From CAZYBG01 sp964645155 (lineage in GTDB: Bacteria; Pseudomonadota; Alphaproteobacteria; Rhodobacterales; Rhodobacteraceae): a stretch of 7,759 nt of DNA. Numbering within the stretch: position 1 is the first letter of the stretch; every line of letters begins with the position of its first letter. Below the pieces are notes generated by a model. It had not been told where the DNA came from, did not search any database, and was given only the letters and a program-made list of their open reading frames with translations. Below are positions 1-7,137 of this stretch, one piece after another. Location: assembly GCA_964645155.1 (NCBI GenBank), contig CAZYBG010000126.1, positions 1 to 7,759 of the forward strand, given 5' to 3'. The position numbers and the translations under genes are program-made.

Positions 1-1323
1 CTCCTCGATCGAGCCCTCGCGCGTCGAGCGCCCGGAGTTGACGTCGATCGCCACCAGCGCCTCGGTCACGCCGATCACGATGTAGCCGCCCGACTTCAGC
101 TGCACCGTCGGGTTGAACATGCCCGACAAATAGCTTTCCACCTGGTAGCGCGCGAACAGCGGCATGGTGTCGGCGTAGGGTTTCACGTTCTTGGCGTGGG
201 ACGGCATGATCATCTTCATGAAGTCCTTGGCGGCGCGGTATCCCGCCTCGCCCTCGACCCACACCTCGTCGATCTCGCGGCTGTAGAGGTCGCGGATCAC
301 GCGCTTGATCAGGTTGCCTTCCTCGTAGATCGGCGCGGGCGCGATCGACTTGAGCGTCAGGTCGCGGATCTGCTCCCAGAGCCGCATCAGATACTCGTAG
401 TCGCGCTTGACCTCGGCCTTGGTGCGCTGCGCGCCGGCGGTGCGGATGATCAGGCCGGCGCCGTCCGGCACCTCCATCTCGCCCGCGATCTCCTTCAGCT
501 TCTTGCGGTCGACGGCGTTGGTGATCTTGCGGCTGATGCCGCCGCCGCGGGCGGTGTTCGGCATCAGCACGCAGTAGCGGCCGGCGAGGCTGAGATAGGT
601 GGTCAGCGCCGCGCCCTTGTTGCCGCGCTCCTCCTTGACGACCTGGACCAGCATGATCTGCCGGACCTTCACCACTTCCTGGATCTTGTACTTGCGGGGC
701 CGCGGCTTGCGCGGCTGGCGGATCTCCTCGGCGACGTCCTCTTCGGCGACCGACTCGATCTCGTCGTCGGTGTCCGAAGCGTGGTCCATCGCCCGGTAGG
801 GCTCGTCGCGGCCGCCCTCCTCGCCATCGCGGCGCGTCGCCGCCGCGGCTGCGCTGTCGACGGTATCGGCGGTATCGGCGGTATCGGGCGCATCCCCCTC
901 GAGGTCGATCACCTCCATGCTGTCACCCGAGGGGCCGGCCTCGGTCACGGCGTCGGCGTCGGCGACCGCCTCGGCCCGCGGCGCGCGGCGGCTGCGCGGC
1001 CGGCCCCGGCGGTCCTCGTCGTCCATCGCCTCGGCATAGGCGCGTTCCTCGGCCAGCAGCGCCTGCCGGTCGGCCACCGGGATCTGGTAGTAGTCGGGGT
1101 GGATCTCCGAGAACGCGAGGAACCCGTGCCGGTTGCCGCCGTAGTCGATGAACGCCGCCTGCAGCGACGGCTCCACGCGGGTGACCTTGGCGAGGTAGAT
1201 GTTGCCGGCTAGCTGGCGCTTGTTGACTGTCTCAAAGTCGAATTCCTCGACCTTGTTTCCGTCCACCACCACCACGCGGGTCTCTTCCGCATGGGTGGCG
1301 TCGATGAGCATTTTCTTTGGCAT
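1..1323 (-). CDS. rne: Ribonuclease E, N-terminal 441 residues (partial, runs off left edge)
   Basis: This is the endoribonuclease that starts most mRNA decay and matures rRNA and tRNA, the core of the RNA degradosome. Residues 1-85 are the first half of the S1 RNA-binding domain (MPKKMLIDATHAEETRVVVV; EPSLQAAFIDYGGNRHGF). S1 resumes at about residue 213 (KEERGNKGAALTTYLSLAGR at 233-252). Between them lies an acidic, Arg/Pro-rich insertion of about 125 residues, absent from E. coli RNase E as I remember it. The 5'-sensor motif (IIRTAG, R294/T295, equivalent to E. coli R169/T170) follows. The catalytic motif AIDVNSGR has D427, equivalent to E. coli D303. The second catalytic aspartate, the Zn-link and the degradosome scaffold lie outside the window. 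The start is the ATG at 1323-1321, preceded by a weak GAG five bases upstream; MPKKMLIDAT matches family N-termini. The frame is open to base 1, so it is cut by the window edge, not truncated. RNase G is the alternative; the S1 match and insertion favour RNase E. Confidence 0.96.
   Translation of the reverse strand, partial: MPKKMLIDATHAEETRVVVVDGNKVEEFDFETVNKRQLAGNIYLAKVTRVEPSLQAAFIDYGGNRHGFLAFSEIHPDYYQIPVADRQALLAEERAYAEAMDDEDRRGRPRSRRAPRAEAVADADAVTEAGPSGDSMEVIDLEGDAPDTADTADTVDSAAAAATRRDGEEGGRDEPYRAMDHASDTDDEIESVAEEDVAEEIRQPRKPRPRKYKIQEVVKVRQIMLVQVVKEERGNKGAALTTYLSLAGRYCVLMPNTARGGGISRKITNAVDRKKLKEIAGEMEVPDGAGLIIRTAGAQRTKAEVKRDYEYLMRLWEQIRDLTLKSIAPAPIYEEGNLIKRVIRDLYSREIDEVWVEGEAGYRAAKDFMKMIMPSHAKNVKPYADTMPLFARYQVESYLSGMFNPTVQLKSGGYIVIGVTEALVAIDVNSGRSTREGSIEE
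862..888. repeat. 9-bp tandem repeat (x3) inside the RNase E S1 insertion
   Basis: The unit ggtatcggc occurs three times in a row (862-870, 871-879, 880-888, the last with one change). A degenerate relative, gctgtcgac, sits just before at 853-861. Read on the minus strand it encodes the in-frame DTA-type run around residues 148-156 of RNase E. Because the unit is a multiple of three, copy-number change would alter insertion length without breaking the frame. Confidence 0.8.
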
Positions 1324-1489
1324 TTCAACTCTATGCGCGCCGAAGATGCCCGCCGGGCGCAAGGTCCGGAGGGTGCTGCGGGGCGGCTTGTTCGGGCGAG
1401 GGGCGCACGCGCGGAGCGGGCGGGCGCGGCATCGTTGCCACGTCCGGTCGTCCTCGGCATCAGCGCGCGCTGCATCGCGGTTCTTCTCC

Positions 1490-1507
1490 GGCGCCGGCTC
1501 CGGCGCC
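1490..1507 (-). repeat. Strong inverted repeat in the presumed rne leader
   Basis: The arms ggcgccgg (1490-1497) and ccggcgcc (1500-1507) are perfectly complementary and separated by two bases. As RNA this gives at least a 7-bp all-GC stem capped by a four-base loop. On the minus strand it is followed by GGAGAAGAA, not a T run, so it is not a typical intrinsic terminator. It lies about 165 bases upstream of the rne start. Confidence 0.6.
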
Positions 1508-1590
1508 CGTTCGGTTTGCCCCGGCTTGTCGGACCGGAAGCGGGGATTTGGCCGTTGCCGGCCAGCTCGGTCTGCCCCGCCCGGATGGCC

Positions 1591-1665
1591 CGGCATGTCG
1601 CAGGACGTTGGGGATCGGGGGCAGCGAATTCTTCACGTGGCGCAGCGCCTTGGCGGCATGTCGCA
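1591..1665. repeat. 12-bp direct repeat pair in the region upstream of rne
   Basis: The sequence cggcatgtcgca (tgcgacatgccg on the coding strand of rne) occurs at 1591-1602 and again, identically, at 1654-1665, with start points 63 bases apart. No gene explains it. A pair of binding sites or chance in GC-rich DNA are both possible. Confidence 0.5.
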
Positions 1666-1676
1666 ACGTCGGCCGA

Positions 1677-1705
1677 CCTTAGCGGCAAGAAGCCGCCCAA
1701 CACAA
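1677..1705 (-). promoter_or_regulatory. Weak candidate promoter for rne
   Basis: On the minus strand TTGTGT (1700-1705) and CTAAGG (1677-1682) are 17 bases apart, acceptable but poor matches to -35 and -10 hexamers. A start here would give a leader of roughly 345 bases. The spacer itself contains the 1682-1696 hairpin, so the two readings compete. Confidence 0.18.
1682..1696 (-). repeat. Small hairpin downstream of the alaS-DUF1330 operon
   Basis: GCGGC (5' arm on the minus strand) and GCCGC form a 5-bp stem around a TTCTT loop, about 40 bases beyond the DUF1330 stop. It is followed by TAAGG, not by a T run, so it is at best a pause or a remnant of a terminator. The operon may end by Rho. 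Confidence 0.35.
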
Positions 1706-1734
1706 TCGGAAACTGCACCCGAAGGCGGCGGCGC

Positions 1735-2021
1735 TCAGCCGCCGGTTTCCTCGACGATCACCAGATCGCGTTCGGACGCGCCGCGGGCATGGGCCAGCGC
1801 CTCCTGATAGCGGGGGCTCTCGTAGCACGCCACCGCGGCCTCGAGGCTCGGGAAGCGGGCGACGACGTTCCGCGGCCGATCGCGCCCCTCCATCTGGCGG
1901 TAGCGACCGCCGCGGGCGAGGAACACGCCGCCATGCGCCGCGATCGCCTCGGTCGCGATGGCGGCGTAGCGGCCATAGGCCTCGGCGTCGATGACCTCGA
2001 CATGGGCGATCCAGAGCGCGC

Positions 2022-2025
<4 letters not shown>
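1735..2025 (-). CDS. DUF1330 family protein (dimeric alpha-beta barrel fold)
   Basis: The product is a 96-residue soluble protein of the DUF1330 family, which has a ferredoxin-like dimeric alpha-beta barrel fold; its biochemical role is not established. Family hallmarks are the N-terminal strand (ALWIAHVEVIDAEAYGRY, 3-20), the central GGVFLARGGRYRQMEG (32-47), NVVARFPSLEAAVACYESP (53-71) and the C-terminal DLVIVEE (87-93). Length is typical and there is no signal peptide or membrane segment. The ATG (2025-2023) overlaps the alaS TGA (2024-2022) as ATGA, so translation is probably coupled to alaS. No strong ribosome site is seen inside the alaS end. Sharing a transcript with alanyl-tRNA synthetase suggests co-expression, not necessarily a shared function. 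Confidence 0.9.
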
Positions 2026-4712
<2,687 letters not shown>

Positions 4713-4723
4713 GGGGGAATATT

Positions 4724-4735
4724 GCTTCCGGAAGC
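4724..4735. promoter_or_regulatory. 12-base perfect palindrome over the alaS ribosome-site region
   Basis: gcttccggaagc reads the same on both strands and lies 11 bases upstream of the alaS ATG. It contains the only Shine-Dalgarno-like sequence (GGAAG) near that start. As DNA it could bind a symmetric protein dimer; as RNA it would make only a short stem around CCGG. E. coli AlaS is known to repress its own gene by binding a palindrome near the transcription start; a parallel here is inference. Confidence 0.4.
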
Positions 4736-4757
4736 TGGCGATCGCGGGGCTTCAAGC

Positions 4758-4785
4758 ATTTATGCCGTCGCGTCGCGGCTGTCCA
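4758..4785 (-). promoter_or_regulatory. Candidate alaS promoter
   Basis: On the minus strand TGGACA (4780-4785) is one base from TTGACA. It is followed after 15-16 bases by CATAAA (4759-4764) or ATAAAT (4758-4763), a rare AT-rich patch in this region. Transcription would begin near 4752, giving a leader of about 40 bases that contains the 4724-4735 palindrome. Confidence 0.45.
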
Positions 4786-4932
4786 CAGCCACGACGCCGC
4801 GCACGGGGCCAATGGGGCGAAGGCAGCAGGCCGGCAACGGCGCTGCCGCCCTGCGGGCACGGCTGGCCCTCACGCGAAGACTCCGGCCCGCCGTGCTTGC
4901 GGAGGGGCCATTGCGGAACGGCGTGACGGCTG

Positions 4933-4999
4933 CTGCCCCCGAGACGGTCGTCCGGGGGCGCCCTTCAAGGGCGCCGCTGGCGGTGGTCATCGGGGGCAG
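4933..4999. repeat. Nested inverted repeat between recA and alaS
   Basis: The outer arms ctgcccccga (4933-4942) and tcgggggcag (4990-4999) are perfect 10-base complements. Inside them ggcgccct (4957-4964) and agggcgcc (4968-4975) form an 8-bp hairpin with a three-base loop. The element begins about 90 bases beyond the recA stop. It has no T run, so it is not a standard intrinsic terminator, though it could protect the recA mRNA 3' end or be a small dispersed palindromic repeat. Confidence 0.65.
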
Positions 5000-5088
5000 T
5001 CCGCGCGGAACGGGACGTAGCACCGACCCCCGCGCGCGCCATCCGGCGCCGGCACCGATCCCTGCGGCGGGACCGGGCGCTCCGTCCC

Positions 5089-6219
5089 TCAGGCCTCCAT
5101 CACGTCGTCGCCCGGATCCTCGCCGCCCGCGACGCCGCCCCCCGTGCCGCCTCCCGTGCCGCCCGCGGCGGCGCCCCCGACACCGAGGTCGAGGGCGAGC
5201 TTGTGGCTGGCCCGGATCCTGTCCTCGATCGCCGCCGCGACATCGGGGTGATCCTTCAGGAACTGCTTGGCGTTCTCGCGGCCCTGGCCGATGCGCTCGT
5301 CGCCGTAGGAGAACCAGGCGCCCGATTTCTCGACGACGCCGGCCTTGACGCCGAGGTCGATCAGCTCGCCGGTCTTCGAGATGCCCTCGCCGTACATGAT
5401 GTCGAACTCGACCTGCTTGAACGGCGGCGCGACCTTGTTCTTCACCACCTTCACGCGGGTCGTGTTGCCCACCACCTCGTCGCGGTCCTTGATCGCGCCG
5501 ATCCGGCGGATGTCGAGGCGCACGCTCGCGTAGAACTTCAGCGCGTTGCCGCCCGTCGTCGTCTCTGGGTTGCCGAACATGACGCCGATCTTCTGGCGGA
5601 TCTGGTTGATGAAGATCACCATGCATTTCGACCGGCTGATCGACGCGGTGAGCTTGCGCATCGCCTGGCTCATCAGGCGCGCCTGCGCGCCGACGGTGGC
5701 GTCGCCCATGTCGCCCTCGAGCTCGGCCTTCGGGGTGAGCGCCGCGACCGAGTCGATCACGACGAGGCTGACCGCGCCCGAGCGCACCAGCGTCTCGACG
5801 ATCTCGAGCGCCTGCTCGCCGGTATCGGGCTGCGAGATCAGCAGTTCGTCGAGATTGACGCCGAGCTTGCGCGCATAGAGCGGGTCGAGCGCGTGTTCGG
5901 CGTCGACGAAGGCGCAGACGCCGCCCTTCTTCTGCTCCTCGGCGACGACATGGAGCGTCACCGTGGTCTTGCCCGAGCTTTCGGGGCCGTAGATCTCCAC
6001 GACCCGGCCCTTCGGCAGGCCGCCGATGCCGAGCGCGATGTCGAGGCCGAGCGAGCCGGTCGAGGTCGACTCGATCTCGGCGGGAGGATTGTCGCCGCCG
6101 AGCTTCATGATCGAGCCCTTGCCGAACTGCCGCTCGATCTGCGCGAGCGCCGAATCGAGGGCCTTCTGCTTGTCGCTCGCGCGCTTGTCGGTCATGTCGA
6201 GAAGGGTTCCGATCGCCAT
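5089..6219 (-). CDS. recA: Recombinase RecA
   Basis: RecA forms ATP-dependent filaments on single-stranded DNA, drives homologous strand exchange and triggers LexA self-cleavage in the SOS response. The 376-residue product has Walker A GPESSGKT (78-85), the catalytic glutamate E108 in VDAEHALD, Walker B LVVIDSVAAL (152-161), FINQIR (203-208) and the DNA-binding L2 loop within GVMFGNPETTTGG (212-224). The core is intact and highly conserved. The tail (348-366) is an unusual glycine-rich stretch made from a 12-base repeat, ending in the acidic EDPGDDVMEA. A longer start at 6240 would add seven residues, but AAGGAGG lies inside that extension exactly five bases before the ATG at 6219, so the shorter start is chosen. 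The LexA box and promoter candidate upstream indicate SOS control. Confidence 0.98.
   Translation of the reverse strand: MAIGTLLDMTDKRASDKQKALDSALAQIERQFGKGSIMKLGGDNPPAEIESTSTGSLGLDIALGIGGLPKGRVVEIYGPESSGKTTVTLHVVAEEQKKGGVCAFVDAEHALDPLYARKLGVNLDELLISQPDTGEQALEIVETLVRSGAVSLVVIDSVAALTPKAELEGDMGDATVGAQARLMSQAMRKLTASISRSKCMVIFINQIRQKIGVMFGNPETTTGGNALKFYASVRLDIRRIGAIKDRDEVVGNTTRVKVVKNKVAPPFKQVEFDIMYGEGISKTGELIDLGVKAGVVEKSGAWFSYGDERIGQGRENAKQFLKDHPDVAAAIEDRIRASHKLALDLGVGGAAAGGTGGGTGGGVAGGEDPGDDVMEA
5141..5164. repeat. 12-bp tandem repeat encoding the RecA glycine-rich tail
   Basis: cccgtgccgcct (5141-5152) is followed directly by cccgtgccgccc (5153-5164), differing in one base. On the coding strand it gives two in-frame GGTG units between the folded C-terminal domain of RecA and its acidic end, suggesting linker growth by repeat slippage. 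Confidence 0.75.
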
Positions 6220-6224
6220 TCCTG

Positions 6225-6231
6225 CCTCCTT
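6225..6231 (-). promoter_or_regulatory. Strong Shine-Dalgarno deciding the recA start
   Basis: AAGGAGG on the minus strand is a near-perfect anti-16S match with a five-base spacer to the ATG at 6219-6217. It falls inside the coding part of the alternative start at 6240, which argues against that start. Confidence 0.9.
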
Positions 6232-6268
6232 ATTCCACACCCGTCAGGGGGCGGCAATTGCTGCGTTT

Positions 6269-6283
6269 GTTCACGCCTTGTTC
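6269..6283. promoter_or_regulatory. LexA (SOS) box, GTTC-N7-GTTC
   Basis: gttc (6269-6272), seven bases acgcctt, gttc (6280-6283) exactly matches the direct-repeat LexA operator known in Alphaproteobacteria including Rhodobacter (GTTC-N7-GTTC, equally GAAC-N7-GAAC), unlike the palindromic CTG-N10-CAG box of enterobacteria. It lies about 50 bases upstream of the recA ATG and just downstream of the candidate -10, so LexA bound there would cover the transcription start. Confidence 0.88.
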
Positions 6284-6288
6284 TCGCA

Positions 6289-6317
6289 GCTATGCACGGG
6301 AACGGCGTTCGGTTCAA
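6289..6317 (-). promoter_or_regulatory. Candidate recA promoter
   Basis: On the minus strand TTGAAC (6312-6317) and CATAGC (6289-6294) are separated by 17 bases. The predicted start near 6282 falls within the LexA box. Hexamer matches are moderate, but position and spacing fit a LexA-repressed recA promoter. Confidence 0.5.
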
Positions 6318-6432
6318 CAACGTTTTCTCAAATTCGAGCTTTTCAGCGATTGGTGAATCTTTAGTTAATGCGGCCGGTCGAGGCGGGCCGGTCGGGCCGG
6401 CCGGGGCGGGCCGCACCGCGGAAAGGGGCAGG

Positions 6433-7029
6433 ATGCTGGTATTCTGGAAGGAAAGGCTCGTGTTCCTCGCGACGCCGAAGACGGGCAGCACGTCAATCGA
6501 GGCGGCGCTCGAGCCGCTCGCCAGCGTGGTGATCCAGCGCCCGCCCGAGCTCAAGCACACGCCGGTGCGCCGGTTCCAGCGCTTCCTCGCGCCCTACCTG
6601 CAGAGCGCGGCGAAGGAGGATTTCGCGGTCGTCGCGCTGATGCGCGAGCCGGTCTCGTGGCTCGGCTCGTGGTATCGCTACCGCACGCGGGAGGACATCC
6701 CCCGCCGCGAGCGCAGCACCGCGGGGATGAGCTTCGACGCCTTCGTCGAGGCCTATCTCTGCGCGCCGCAGCCGCCCTTCGCCGCCGTCGGCAGCCAGGG
6801 GCGGTTCCTGTCCGGCGGCGGCGGGGCCGACCTGCGGCTCTTCCGCTACGAGGAGATCGGGGCCTTCGTGGGGTTTCTCGAGGCACGGCTCGACTGCGAG
6901 ATCACGCTGCCGCGGCTCAACGTCTCGCCGGCCGGCGCGGTCGGCCTGTCGCCGGCCAATGCCGCACGGCTGAGGACCGCGCTCGCCGAGGATTTCGCGC
7001 TCTATGACGCGATCGGCACAGGGCTGTGA
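6433..7029 (+). CDS. Small sulfotransferase-family-like protein
   Basis: The 198-residue product resembles the P-loop sulfotransferase superfamily, which transfers sulfate from PAPS to hydroxyl or amino groups. The N-terminus LVFLATPKTGSTSIEAAL (9-26) carries the 5'-phosphosulfate loop (PKTGSTS, 15-21). MREPVSWLGSWYRYR (70-84) matches the 3'-phosphate motif with R71 and S79. No signal peptide or membrane span is evident, and it is shorter than most sulfotransferases (usually 250-300), so it may be a minimal or degenerate member. The ATG at 6433 is preceded by AAGGGGCAGG; the frame stays open far upstream across recA only as antisense shadow. It is divergent from recA over a 213-base shared region with an AT-rich patch (about 6310-6370) and converges with cckA. 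The acceptor substrate is unknown, and activity is not certain. Confidence 0.8.
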   Translation: MLVFWKERLVFLATPKTGSTSIEAALEPLASVVIQRPPELKHTPVRRFQRFLAPYLQSAAKEDFAVVALMREPVSWLGSWYRYRTREDIPRRERSTAGMSFDAFVEAYLCAPQPPFAAVGSQGRFLSGGGGADLRLFRYEEIGAFVGFLEARLDCEITLPRLNVSPAGAVGLSPANAARLRTALAEDFALYDAIGTGL

Positions 7030-7137
7030 AGTCTGGCCGGTGACGGCCGCGGGCTGAAGGCCGGGGGGTAACGGCCGGGGGGCCGGCACGACGGCGCCCC
7101 GCCGTCATGTCGCCGTCATGCCGCCGTCCGCCCGCAC
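7030..7137. repeat. Convergent intergenic gap with hairpins and an 11-bp tandem repeat
   Basis: The gap between the convergent stops is almost all G and C. It holds a 5-bp hairpin with arms ggccg/cggcc near its left end. A 7-bp stem, gacggcg (7090-7096) and cgccgtc (7100-7106) with loop ccc, follows. An 11-base tandem repeat cgccgtcatg(t/c) is at 7100-7110 and 7111-7121 with a partial third copy. A two-sided terminator role is plausible from position, but no T run follows any stem on either strand. Confidence 0.5.

Larger units (their letters stand above)
1324..1734 (-). other. Non-coding region between the DUF1330 gene and rne; presumed rne promoter and leader
   Basis: These 411 bases contain no convincing gene: the frames crossing it have no good ribosome site, low-complexity Arg/Ala/Pro translations and run into rne or the DUF1330 gene. 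It must carry the end of the alaS-DUF1330 transcript and, unless rne is only read through from alaS, the rne promoter. It holds several symmetric sequences: an 8-bp stem at 1490-1507, a 12-base perfect palindrome cagcgcgcgctg at 1461-1472, a 10-base palindrome gtcggccgac at 1668-1677, a hairpin at 1682-1696 and a 12-bp direct repeat. In E. coli the rne mRNA has a long structured 5' leader through which RNase E regulates itself; a similar role here is inference. Confidence 0.6.
4713..5088. other. Non-coding region between recA and alaS
   Basis: No gene is supported in these 376 bases: frames through it are arginine/proline-rich extensions of shadows of recA or alaS. It contains the candidate alaS promoter, a palindrome at the alaS ribosome site, a 67-base nested inverted repeat, and a 10-base palindrome ccggcgccgg at 5043-5052 just past the recA stop. 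No T-run terminator follows recA. Confidence 0.7.

Noticed and set aside
196..1212. A 338-residue plus-strand frame opposite rne
   Set aside because: It is the complement of the conserved RNase E frame, rich in Leu/Val/Asp/Arg with no domain.
1209..1718. A 169-residue minus-strand gene between the DUF1330 gene and rne
   Set aside because: It overlaps over 100 bases of rne in another phase, has no ribosome site or domain and is compositionally biased.
4957..4975. An intrinsic terminator for recA at the 8-bp hairpin
   Set aside because: The stem is good, but the following bases on the recA strand are CCCGG, with no T run, so it was reported only as an inverted repeat.
6220..6240. A recA start seven residues further upstream (MWNKEAG)
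   Set aside because: Those codons contain the AAGGAGG ribosome site for the ATG at 6219, and no comparable site precedes 6240.
6301..6315. A second LexA box from the gaac/gttc cluster (gaacggcgttcggttc)
   Set aside because: The half-site spacings are three and two bases and the longer pairing is off by one from seven, so it does not fit the known operator.
6361..6370. A CtrA site from ttagttaatg
   Set aside because: Only one TTAA half is present, with no partner at the seven-base spacing.
5203..7029. One 608-residue plus-strand protein ending in the sulfotransferase-like sequence
   Set aside because: Its first 350 or so residues are antisense to recA and its promoter region. A good start with ribosome site at 6433 explains the real gene.
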